Positions 56,301-64,000 of a stretch of DNA of 64,000 nucleotides are shown piece by piece (the stretch's first letter is position 1; every line of letters starts with the position of its first letter). Location of the stretch: assembly GCF_027943255.1 (NCBI RefSeq), contig NC_072894.1:60267601-60331600 (forward strand), given 5' to 3'. Made by a program: the position numbers and the translations under genes. Source of the stretch: Anastrepha obliqua (lineage: Eukaryota; Arthropoda; Insecta; Diptera; Tephritidae). The notes beneath the pieces were generated by a model. It saw nothing but the letters and a program-made list of their open reading frames with translations. It did not search any database and had not been told where the DNA came from.

Positions 56301-57723
56301 CAATTCTTCGAACACTCATAAAAAAAAAATTAGAACAAAATCAGGGAACCTGAGAGATTTGAATCATATTCATCTGAGTCTAACGCCATCCCCAGTCGGG
56401 TGTAAGTTACGGAAACGAACCAGATTTATATCCAGTCAAGTGCAGTACCATTATCCATCAACGCTGTTAGAATACTAATAACTGCAAGGCTTTTTAAAAT
56501 TAATTTCCGCTTTCTATGCTTTGACGAATTATGCGATTTATTTATTTTAATTTGAACCTTATGTCTAAATATTGCTTTTATGAATTATTGCAGCTTCAGC
56601 TTCCGCAGAAACAAATAAGGACAAATCAGAGTCATTTACCGATTTGGAAATGGTATACCTTTGAAATTTCTAATAACTCATTTCAAATTTATTATTATTA
56701 TTGTTATTTTAACAGCATGAAGATGAAAGCGACGTCTCTACAACTGCGCGTCGCGACAGTGACGAAGTAAATGACTTAAGTAAAGACGAACAGATGGACC
56801 AAAGCGAGGATGTACTCGTCGCTACAGACAAAGAGCGCCAAAGCCCTGTAAAGGCGAAAAATCATGCAGTCGCCAAAAATGAATCAAATTTATCCGTAGT
56901 GACGCGCGTTAAAAATGAAAAGAATTCGAATAATGATAAGTGCGGAACGACTGCAAGTACAGTACAGAACGAATCGCACCCAACAGAACAAGAGGATCTA
57001 CTAAAACTTTGCATGGCAAAGAAATTGCGGGTTAGATTGCGCAGATTGACAGTCGCAGATGTGCAAAAATTACGACAGCCAAGTGTGCGTTTGCAGCGCA
57101 TGAATTTGCAGGAGGTAGCTAATCAAATGGGAAAGCCGCGGCGTGCTGAAAGGAAAGGTACATTCATATAAAATACCGTTTTACTTTCAACTTCTTTTCA
57201 TATTTTGCATGCATTACTTGCACCTCTTTCAGTCTACATTGATTTGGATGAAACGTCAAAGTCCAGCAATAATTCGTTTTGTGGTGAACGCACCTTAACA
57301 GATACGCTTAAACGACGCTTATACTCCTCCGAGTCGTCTACAGAGTCGGACGAATTCAACAAAAGACGGCGTGGGGGTCGGGCAATTCGCGGCAGAGGTC
57401 TTTCGAGTGGACACGTACGAACTCAACGTGGTGGACTATTGAAGAGCTTAAAGGTGACGCCACGCAGTGCAAGTGGGTTGAAATTTCGGATCTCAACCAG
57501 CGAAATATCAAGTAGTGGTGGCGCCAACGCAACCACAAATGCCAGTATGGCTGGTGTAAAAGCCAATAGCTTGCCCGTTATTGATTACATACAAATCTCT
57601 TCCTCGTCATCGTCAGACGACTTGGAGCCTTACAGTCAATTAGACGTGGTGCGAGAGGAAGAGAAAATGGATGTAGCAATCGATCCACTATATGAGGAGG
57701 AAATACCTATATTTAGACTTTAG
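50311..57723 (+). CDS. Nine-exon host gene, unrecognised nuclear-type protein of 1278 residues
   Basis: Exons: 50311-50397, 50476-50917, 50991-51262, 51332-51940, 52654-53521, 53580-54146, 56594-56652, 56716-57157, 57233-57723 (stop TAG). All introns are GT-AG, every phase matches, and the joined CDS is 3837 nt. I do not recognise the family. Residues 1-700 look largely helical and folded (PYLNTVLKQIVQYSLDIWF; EGLALLLLRLIKLFDGG; THRGWYFAKLIVLLKIIG). An acidic tract lies at 733-759, an Arg-rich stretch TRRTRARAAA follows, and a charged helix covers about 895-945. The basic tail has NKRRRGGRAIRGRG (1158-1171) and two SUMO-interaction-like motifs (VYIDLDE at 1116; VIDYIQI followed by Ser6-Asp2 at 1231-1245). 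This layout suggests a chromatin or genome-maintenance protein, which is inference. The start at 50311 is the first ATG in the exon and has a purine (A) at -3. The only long intact frame in the window that is not from a transposon. Confidence 0.85.
50476..50917 (+). CDS. Host gene exon 2 (residues 30-177)
   Basis: Begins IKMLYTMKDSDLDVFQLMGR. Rich in Trp and Cys with amphipathic helices (FSKEWEECRPHHKAMLLVCI). I place the donor at GAAG|GTAGAT because only this site keeps the frame with the acceptor at 50990. A nearer-looking GA|GTACCT would shift it. Intron 2 is 73 bp. Confidence 0.8.
50991..51262 (+). CDS. Host gene exon 3 (residues 177-267)
   Basis: Starts by completing an Asp codon and reads IQHLQKEGLALLLLRLIKLF. 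Ends AATGTG|GTGAGT. The following intron of 69 bp has no stop in this frame. Confidence 0.8.
51332..51940 (+). CDS. Host gene exon 4 (residues 268-470)
   Basis: Begins LNNIRFYYRNMIDCASIKEN after TTTTTGCAG. Contains YIAITCINLQISSNEFIDAF and a basic patch KKEMKRRSHSLS. Ends AAGCGG|GTAAGT, phase 0. Intron 4 (713 bp) contains a tandem duplication and two SINE-B insertions. Confidence 0.85.
52020..52183 (+). mobile_element. SINE-B copy in intron 4, full length
   Basis: 164 bp flanked by AGTACTAAATGT on both sides (52008-52019 and 52184-52195). Contains GTCGGTTCCACGTTACCGAA (box B-like), CTCCGGCAGCATTCCCCGTA, AATGTTTATGCTGCTACAAC and a CAA tail. Probably tRNA-derived at the 5' end, but box A is not clear. 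Confidence 0.85.
52239..52495 (+). repeat. Tandem duplication inside intron 4
   Basis: Two copies of a unit of about 107 bp: TAAAGAACTTACCCCGAATC...TCTATATTTCTAAACTCGA...CATTCGCTTGCC, and TGAAGAACTTAACCCGAATC...TCTATATTTCT...TAGCTCGA...CATTCGCTTACC. Only the second carries the SINE-B tail insertion, so the first is an empty-site control. Confidence 0.75.
52412..52431 (+). mobile_element. SINE-B tail fragment, 20 bp, with target duplication
   Basis: ACTGCTACGACAACAACAAC is the last part of SINE-B. It is bounded by ATCTATATTTCT on both sides (52400-52411 and 52432-52443). An extreme 5' truncation. Confidence 0.8.
52654..53521 (+). CDS. Host gene exon 5 (residues 471-760)
   Basis: Begins THRGWYFAKLIVLLKIIG after TGCATTTCTAG. 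The middle is charged (RRDRREKGDKGEK), followed by a folded-looking block IDYGQLCNALRAFKLPENTI and FAWALNWVELRKRCKSLL. It ends with the acidic tract SSDENEDEDSEDFEADSD. Donor GAAC|GTAAGT. Intron 5 is 58 bp. Confidence 0.85.
53580..54146 (+). CDS. Host gene exon 6 (residues 760-949)
   Basis: Reads KKTDHSLLFDTYFMSTRRTR, then an acidic/lysine-rich stretch, GFNPFPDIWSLNGQELKTIE and a long charged helix NEQRLKYKMLEERRQQIRNA. The donor AAAA|GTAGGT is weak but is the only one in phase with exon 7. Reading on would stop 25 codons later. Confidence 0.75.
54545..55580 (+). mobile_element. IS630-type transposon in intron 6
   Basis: About 30-bp inverted ends, AGGATTTTCCAATAACAGG (left) and, inverted, AGGCTTTTCCAATAAGAGG (right), next to TA-rich flanks. 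Coding: MERYTLKQLTEIIKIHYKNG (54652), interrupted at 54790-54918 by SINE-B, then AIQKLVKKFELLEQVSDVNN, NIAVAAESVQENLGLSIPRR, LTQELKPANHQQRRVFADWV, MHEIDPEFHRKIILSDEAHF (first catalytic Asp), and later FQQYGATCHPSNETIDL, where the usual QQDGATCH Asp is Tyr. Stops and frameshifts throughout. Inactive. Confidence 0.85.
54790..54918 (+). mobile_element. SINE-B copy nested in the IS630-type transposon
   Basis: 129 bp, 5'-truncated, flanked by CCGCAATACAG on both sides (54779-54789 and 54919-54929). Shares GTTACCGAAACGACC, AGCAGCATTCCCCGTA and AATGTTTATGCTGCTACAAC with the intron 4 copy. Splits the transposase HTH coding region. Confidence 0.9.
55944..56090 (-). mobile_element. LINE tail, reverse copy
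   Basis: AGTAGTAGTAGTAATTCTTC, TTTATTTATT and following is the reverse complement of the tail at 21566-21596 (AAATAAAGAATTACTACTAC). Only the 3' end appears present, in intron 6. Confidence 0.5.
56395..56470 (+). mobile_element. Degraded SINE-B-like fragment in intron 6
   Basis: AGTCGGGTGTAAGTTACGG, AAACGAACC and ATTTATATCCAGTCAAG follow the SINE-B order (GTCGG...GTTACCGAAACGACC...ATTTATATCCGGCCAAG) with many changes. The CAA tail is not seen. Confidence 0.45.
56594..56652 (+). CDS. Host gene exon 7, 59 bp (residues 949-968)
   Basis: SASAETNKDKSESFTDLEM between ATTATTGCAG and ATG|GTATACC. Two further AGs (after CTTCAG and after CTTCAGCTTCCGCAG) lie in the same phase at the start, so shorter versions of the exon would stay in frame. 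Confidence 0.7.
56716..57157 (+). CDS. Host gene exon 8 (residues 969-1116)
   Basis: Begins HEDESDVSTTARRDSDEVND. Low-complexity acidic and Ser/Thr-rich, then a more ordered basic stretch KLRVRLRRLTVADVQKLRQP. Donor AAAG|GTACAT, phase 1. Intron 8 is 75 bp. Confidence 0.8.
57233..57723 (+). CDS. Host gene exon 9, terminal (residues 1116-1278)
   Basis: Begins by completing Val of VYIDLDETSKSS. Contains KRRRGGRAIRGRG and VIDYIQI before a Ser6-Asp2 run, and ends EEEIPIFRL with TAG at 57721. Confidence 0.85.
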
Positions 57724-57752
57724 TTGAAATGAATGAAGACATCATGGTAGTG

Positions 57753-57780
57753 AATAAATATTATTTATGGAAATAATAAA
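57753..57780 (+). terminator. Polyadenylation signals of the host gene
   Basis: AATAAA at 57753-57758 and again at 57775-57780, 30-57 bp after the stop codon, implying a very short 3' UTR. Confidence 0.6.
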
Positions 57781-58880
57781 ACGTTCACGTTGCGTCATAA
57801 ACACCAGCTTAACGTTTTGTGTTTATGAAAAACTATCAAGTGGATGCTTGTGCGAGAAGTAAATATTATATTTATTGGCGACGTTGTGGTTTTACTTGAA
57901 TTATATTTGTTGTCATATGAGAGCGAACTGTCGAACCATCAAAACTGTGGTAAATTTTTGACAAAAGGGTAAAAGGTTTGAGATAACAACACCAAATAAG
58001 AGTGGACTTGTATGTAATACTCTGAGCTTATAAGTAGTGGACCCGTAACGGGTAATCTTCGTCTACTCGACGCACATTGTTGCTCTTTTAATTTCTCATA
58101 TTGGACTCTCCTTTTTCTTTTTTTTTTAAGTTTTATTGTTATTAAAAGTAGTGTGGCGCAACGTGAACGAAATATAAGACGTATGATACATTTTCTAAGT
58201 ATTTTTTTAACATTTACTATTAAGCTAAGCGATTTTGGTTTGTAAAACTAATGATGAAAGTATATGGAAGAAATGGAATGCGTAACATGCATATACATAT
58301 ACTATTTATAAAAATTTGAATAAAATATATTTGAATTCTTTTCCAATAATACACAATAGACAAAAACTCGTCTTTGCCCAAGCCATTTATCTTGTGTATG
58401 GGGGTGTTTTCATATCTGACAAGCCGTTCGACGCGCGTTCGAACGAAAGCCTAAATTTTTTGTGTTTCTGGTAGTGTATGGCAAAATTGCCTCATAAATA
58501 AATAAACAAAATTTCCATACAGTGAGTGCATCAAAGAGAGTGAAAATGGACGACGAATAGCCATTTATACTAGAGTTCATAGAAATAATAGCGCACTGTG
58601 TTTTAAAACTATAGCACAGGGACTTGTGGAAGAGTTTTAACAATTTATTTGTTTTTCAGTTAATTGTAAGAGTTTGTTTTTAAGAAAATATGGTTCATTC
58701 ATACAAAAACATACAAATATAATTAATTTAAAACTTTGTGCCAATTGCAAAAAAAAAATTCACAATTTCACACTTTTCAATTAGAATTTTTAGAAAAATT
58801 CCGGGTATGCATCTTTATTGCCTATTAAATTTGGGTATAATGAAGTATAGATACTAAAAAAAAAACTTTTGCATGCTATT
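57781..58880. other. Downstream intergenic stretch, nothing recognised
   Basis: AT-rich sequence after the host gene's poly(A) signals. No further exon or element is supported. Confidence 0.4.
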
Positions 58881-59222
58881 AGTCCACAGAACTTAACTTT
58901 TTTTTGTTATTTCTTTTTTATTTAATTTAATTTTTTTTTTTAATTTTAGTTTTATTTTTTTTTTTAATTTTAGTTTTATTTTTTTTTTTTAATTTTAGTT
59001 TAATTTTTTTTTTTTAATTTTAGTTTTATTTTTTTTTTTAATTTTATTAATTTTATTTTCAAACTTTTTTATTTTATTTTTAAATTTTTTTCTATTTTGT
59101 TTTTTATAAAATTTTTTTTATATAATGTTATTATTTTTTTCTTTAATTTTATTATTTTTTTCTTTAATTTTATTATTTTTTTCTTTCATTTTATTATTTT
59201 TTTATTTAATTTTATTTGTATG
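58880..59222. repeat. T-rich tandem repeats
   Basis: Four or more copies of a unit with TTTAATTTTAGTTTTATTT (about 58925-59040), then four copies of a 21-bp unit TTTAATTTTATTATTTTTTT (about 59110-59210). Confidence 0.8.
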
Positions 59223-59224
59223 TA

Positions 59225-60763
59225 TTGGGTATGGGAATACAGCGGGTGGGACAAGATTCCCCAAATCAATCCCTTTAAAAATTCCTTGACCGATTTAGCA
59301 TCGTGTGGCCTGGCGCTGTCGGCAGCAAAATCAGTTTGTCATGTCTACCGTCCCATTCCGCGCGCTTTTCTTTGAGAGCTCGATTCAAACGCATTAGCAG
59401 TAGTCGGTAACGATCGCCACTGATAGTTTCAGATGATTTAAGAAGTTCATAATAGATGAAGCATGAATATTTTTTTCACTGTCGGTGGACCTGGTTCACC
59501 TGGCAGGCTCCAACTGTTTCGACGCTTAGGGTAAGGAGTTTACTCCGATAAGCTCGGAGTATGCCAATCATTTCGCCCACCTGATCATTGCAGTGTATTT
59601 CAGGCGGAAGCCACTGCCATAAAAGAGGGGCTTACGGTAATAAAAACGAGAGTATTATCCACAAATGAAGTCTTCATTTACTCGGACAGTCAAGCGGCAA
59701 TAAAAGCGCTTGAATCAAAAACGCACTAGTCAAAAACAGTGCTACCAAGTGCACCTTATCTGGGTGCCAGGCCACAGGAATATAGCAGGAAACTGCAAGG
59801 CGGATGAACTTGCACGAACCGGTACAACGCTCGATCTCAAACCGGATAAGGCGCTGATACCCATGCCTATAGCCACTTGTAAATTACTTATGGACAGGGA
59901 AACCATCAAAAAGGTAAATACAAGCTGGCAAAACCTCACAACATGCGAACAAGCAGGCAGACATGGCCGAACTGGAACAGCGGTCGATCGAAGATCTTGC
60001 TAAGATTTAACAGAGAAGCTATAAGAAAAATGATAGGGTATTAACTGGCCATTGTGGCAGCCACGCTAGGAGGTTAGGACTCCCGTACTTCGATTTCTGT
60101 AGAAGCTGTCTTAATACAGAAGAAGAGGAAACAGTTCAGACACCTTTTATGTGAGTGTGAAAGCTTGGCTATGAGAAGGCTGCGCACTCTTGATACAGTA
60201 TTTTTAACCGATGTAGCGGACATAGCCCATCTAAAACTAACGAGGCTCTGCTCGTTTATTAAAGCTACCGGATGGTTTGAAAAGGAACACGTAGGGTAAG
60301 GATAAGCTCCAGTGGTATCACAATGGACCTGCGAAAGGTCTAAGTGTGTCTTTATAACAACCACCCTACCTACCTACCTAGGGTTATCATAATAAATCCA
60401 TTTTTCATCACCAGTGACGATGCGATGCAGAAAATATTTTCTTTTCTGCCGTTCAAGAAGCATCTCACTCGTCACCAAACGTCTCTCATTGTCCCTCTCC
60501 TTCAATTCAACAATATACGACACGTTTCAGGCAATAAAGAAGTTTGAATTCCCGCAAATGCTGTTTTTTCGGGACGAACGTAGACATTTTTGATGTCAGA
60601 TAAAAAAGGATATTTTCAATTGAAACGAGTGTCAACTTCTGCGATCGAGACTTCACATATATGGTACACCTTCAAATCACCAGTGTATTACTATAGCGAA
60701 CACAAAAATAGTATCAGCAGTGACACCTCTTTTACAAGGGTCGGAACTTGTTCGCATACCCAA
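59225..60763 (-). mobile_element. Mariner split by a LINE insertion
   Basis: Ends TTGGGTATGGGAATACAGCG (left) and, inverted, TTGGGTATGCGAACAAGTTC (right), each next to TA (59223-59224 and 60764-60765). On the minus strand the right part holds N-terminal words and RIVTGDEKWIYYDNP (first Asp intact). The left part continues KRRNSWSLPGEPGPPTVKK, SVAIVTDYC-like words and GRHDK..LLPTAPGHT, with the second Asp block decayed. The LINE at 59533-60378 lies exactly between DNP and KRR. Confidence 0.85.
59533..60378 (+). mobile_element. LINE 3' copy (same family as 22213), inserted in the mariner
   Basis: Flanked by TAGGGT on both sides (59527-59532 and 60379-60384). Contains RNase H words EGLTVIKTRVLSTNEVFIYS, then DSQAAIKALES and, after a frameshift, VHLIWVPGHRNIAGNCKADE, with TCKLLMDRETIKK. 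Further breaks at about 59950 and 60038. The 3' UTR and TACC tail match the other copy. More decayed than the copy at 22213. Confidence 0.9.
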
Positions 60764-60765
60764 TA

Positions 60766-62038
60766 ATTTCTTTTTTTTTAATTCCATTTTTTTAATTTAA
60801 TTTTTATTTTTTTTTATTTAAAAGGCGTTACAATATATTTAATATTTTAAAATTGATAATCGGTATTTTCGTTATTTTCTTTTTTTTTATTTAAGTTCTT
60901 TTTCATTTTATTTGTATCTTATTTTTGTAATCTTATTCTTATTTTATTTTTTTTATTTTATTGTTTTTTTCATTTTTTTGTTTTATTTTTTATATATGTA
61001 TATAATATTATTATATATATAAAATTTATTTATTTGTTTTTTTTTTAAAGGTGTATTTTTGAATGTTTGAATATCAATGGTATTCAGTATTTTCGTTATC
61101 CCTTTCATGGTCACTGCTTTCATCGCCATTCGAAGTTTTCAATTTTTGAATGGTTGAACATTCTCAGATGTCAGATATAAAGATTTTGATTTTTCAATGC
61201 CAATGTTTTCCAGCCGAACCTAGCATAAGAAAACAGGAGATAAATCCAAAGAAATGCCATTTTTTGTTATTTTGAAGCCAGTAAACTTTATAACGCTCAA
61301 CGCGTGAACATAAGATGATTGCGGATTTACTCCATTTGGTTTAATTTACTTTCAACTAATTTTTTTCCTTTGAGCTCCATTACAGTTGGCGTAATTTTGA
61401 CCGGCGGGTCTTGAGTCGTGAAAAGTTTTATACCGAATACATTCGGTTTTGTATTGCTCATATAAATACTCAAGCCTGTGATGAGCTTAATACGCAGTTT
61501 TCCAAAATACCCTCAATTTTATCCATTTGAATATTTTGCGATACCAGGTTAGTCTTGAATTCGTTGAATTTTGTGGACAATTTGCGCAAGTCATCGATAA
61601 AACCTTCGAATATGGCCTTCAAACAACACAGCACTTCCCGTGTGCCAATTATATTGAACAGTTGGCAACAAAATGGAGACTCAACGTTTGCGCTGTAAAG
61701 CGTTAATAATTTGCATACTTTGTTTGTTTTTGCGGCAAAGTTTTCGGAATTACTCACACAAATACCGAACATGTTTCGAATGAGAGCAAATTTAATTGTT
61801 TTTATATTGAATAAAATTCAATTATTCCCTTGAACAAAATACGCTTCATCAATAACAAGACTCAGGACATTTTTTCACATCTTCACTTTCTGGCGTATTT
61901 GTTTTGTTATTAACTTTACTGGGTTCTCCATCGTCACTTATCGAAGAACTATAAAAGGCTTTTTCAAAACTACCTCCGATGTCTCTCTTAGCACGAATTA
62001 TTTTTTATTGGCTACAAATCTCTATATCCTTTTTTTAC
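60766..62038. other. T-rich stretch and unassigned minus-strand frames
   Basis: Poly-T-rich to about 61050. On the minus strand, 62010-61876 (KIIRAKRDIGGSFEKAFYSS) and 61772-61470 (100 codons, including KTNKVCKLLTLYSANV and LKAIFEGFIDDLRKLSTKFN) are open and could belong to a transposon-type or host protein. I cannot assign them. Confidence 0.35.
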
Positions 62039-62986
62039 AGTAGGTCTGTTCATGAAGCAAATAGTTTGTAATACTTGTTACAAATTATTACGTTTTGGTG
62101 TTCATGCACCCAAAAACCTTGCCAAGTAGGGGAAAGTGAGAGTTTTGTGTCGTTTTATTTCATTTTGAGGGGAAATTGCAAGTTTTTACTGGATAAATTT
62201 CTACTTGTAAGAATTTGCAAGTGAGAAAAACAACTGATTGCAAAGTAAAAATAAACACGAATTAAAATTTGCGAGTTGCAATTTCTAATGGAACGTTCTT
62301 CATCTGACGGCGATGATGAAATGGAACAAATTTTGACGTGATAACGTCTTATAATTCGATTTAGCCGGCTGCACGCACCAAAAAATGCGTCGTTATCTTG
62401 CTCATGCGTCGTTACCTTGCTTGAACTGCAAACGAGAGCGCGGAATGAACAACAAAGAGGCACAATCGGCCCCGCGTTCGGCAACGTTCGGCATCTGGCT
62501 CTCTCCTACTTGAGTGAGCATATATATGTATGTTTATGCGCATTTGTATATAAATTCACATATTTGTATTTACATATGCCTTCTTCCTGTGTGCATGGTA
62601 AAGACCCATTTTTCTATGAAGATTATTAATTTGATTTACTTGAAGAATTTAAAATAAAACCGATTGTATCATCATCATCCTTACCGAATTTATAATTAGT
62701 GACGACTAGTTGTTAATAATACCTGTTGTTTTTGTTGACAAAATGAAATCATGTGATTCCCATGCTCGTTATTTTACATTTTATTCGCTTTATTTTTTTT
62801 TTAATTTAATACGAGGTAGTTCAAATGAAATTTTGTTATTTTTTGTCATTTTTCTTGCCGACAATTTTGTAAAACTTGCAAATTGTTACTGGTTTTGCGT
62901 TCACGCACTGTTTTTGATATTTTTCTCTTTGAAGGAGAATTCTCGGAAATTAAGTTACTGGATAATTTTTGCATGAACAGACCTAG
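62039..62986. mobile_element. Candidate TIR element, about 948 bp
   Basis: TAGGTCTGTTCATG at 62041 is repeated as its reverse complement CATGAACAGACCTA at 62972-62985. TTTTAC lies just outside each end (62033-62038 and 62987-62992). The interior has no convincing coding sequence. Confidence 0.45.
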
Positions 62987-62992
62987 TTTTAC

Positions 62993-64000
62993 GATATTTT
63001 TCATATCCCTCGGCATTTGATAATTTTTCCCTTTTCTTATTAATACCTTCTTTCCCTCTATATTTTTTGGCACACTCAGCGGCCGATAAGGCACATATGT
63101 ACCTCCACTCTCTACTATAAATATTCTTATAATACTGCCTATATAATCTATACTGCTTTTTGGCCCGCCTTCACTTGTTCTATCAGCGTTTAACAGCGGC
63201 TAAGTGCGAGGCGAGCTGAGTGAAAAGCTTCATATGTAAGTTTATGCTAAAATATACAAGATTTTTCAATTAAAGTATCAAATTACAGCTTTTTTGCACA
63301 AGCTCGAAATTTTATATAAAAGGAAACCTTCGCAGATGAAAATTGCTTTCAGATACATAGTTTCACCAAATAACTAAAGTTTTACCACTAGCTTCTTTCA
63401 GAAATATGTTAGTAGTGTAATGCCTTCCTTTCAAATAAACAAAAAAAAAATGTTCACAAGACATGGAAATGTGATGGATATAAATATGCAGGCTCATATA
63501 AGTGAATCGGTGTTGATTAACATATTTTACGTGAAGATCAACACACTTTTGCTTACGCCAGAACCAATTTGCGAAACACTTTGCCCAGTCGCGTTTTCAG
63601 GGCGTTTTTTACTTTGTGTACACACCTTTTGATGATCGTTGTATTAGTGCCCATCGATACCTGAATCTCACGGTTCAGAAGGAAAAGAACCAGACAGGTG
63701 GAAAAAAGGAAGAAAAGGTTTTGGATTAGAGGATGACGGCCACAGTGACTACTTACGTTCGTAAAAATCGCTTCATGCTACTACTACCGCTTCAACTTCA
63801 GTTTCACCAGGTGTGTGATATTTAAACTCGCAATATCCGCTGGTGTAGCGAAAAAATAAGAGCTCAGATTTTGAAACCTTTGCCCCACGAGAGCAGGGCA
63901 ACTGAGAAGAAGGTGATGAGATGATCCCACCTCGTCCTCCCTTCTTCAGAAAGGGCTAGAAGCAATCCCAAAAGTAACCGCATGGATTGGACAATGGACA
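62993..64000. other. Terminal stretch, nothing recognised
   Basis: The minus strand at 63240-63000 has an open frame with YYKNIYSREWRYICALSAAE, unassigned. The last 200 bp have a higher GC content and may be a LINE end, but I cannot support it. Confidence 0.35.

Noticed and set aside
61470..61772. Host exon on the minus strand
   Set aside because: 100 codons open and possibly coiled-coil, but no neighbours or splice sites that build a gene. Transposon origin equally likely.

Overview
The window looks like a repeat-rich stretch of an insect nuclear genome, most likely a higher fly. A tephritid fruit fly is my best guess, from the style of the repeats (CATA/TATG microsatellites, several mariner/Tc1 lineages, tRNA-derived SINEs, LINE tails of CCTA/CCTAA units) and from fly-type promoter signals. 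The exact species is inference. There are no prokaryotic features: no operons, no ribosome-binding sites and no CRISPR.

Host content is small. One multi-exon protein gene runs on the + strand from 50311 to 57723. I model it as nine exons encoding 1278 residues, with every junction at GT/AG and every phase consistent. I do not recognise the protein. It has a long predicted-helical N-terminal part, an acidic tract, a charged helix and a basic RG-containing tail with two SUMO-interaction-like motifs. DREF-type TATCGATA sites lie upstream at 49771 and 50065, and a possible alternative first exon sits at 49893. Just before it, at 49551-49586, is the start of a U2 snRNA gene with a plausible snRNA promoter element at the expected distance, broken off after 36 nt.

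The rest is mostly layered transposons. 1-7800: an IS630-type remnant split by a TTA-flanked TIR transposon (2291-3687), then a Helentron/DINE-like element (about 4588-6830) carrying a ten-copy tandem array with higher-order structure, then a LINE fragment. 9300-14870: Tc1 and mariner remnants, a mariner holding a long-TIR MITE (12707-13123), and a 5'-truncated R1-clade LINE with a 17-bp target duplication (13866-14867). 14885-18540: no recognisable gene. 18540-23600: a broken LINE carrying a SINE and a mariner, a clean LINE 3' copy (22213-22923) and an opposite-strand LINE end. 24900-39500: SINEs, mariners, LINE 3' ends and an IS630 element with a TTAA-flanked MITE (36049-36773). 41787-43812: a complete-ended but coding-dead piggyBac-like element with repeated palindromes. 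44200-49350: LINE endonuclease, Tc1 element, SINE, LINE end, and an inverted pair of tRNA-like sequences. 57724-64000: T-rich arrays, a mariner split by a LINE with a perfect reconstructable target, and a TIR element.

Two SINE families dominate. SINE-A (tRNA-headed, seven copies across the window) and SINE-B (CAA-tailed, concentrated in the introns of the host gene) both show target-site duplications typical of LINE-driven retroposition. Nesting gives a relative timeline at several sites. Nearly all transposase and reverse-transcriptase reading frames are broken, so no element appears autonomous.
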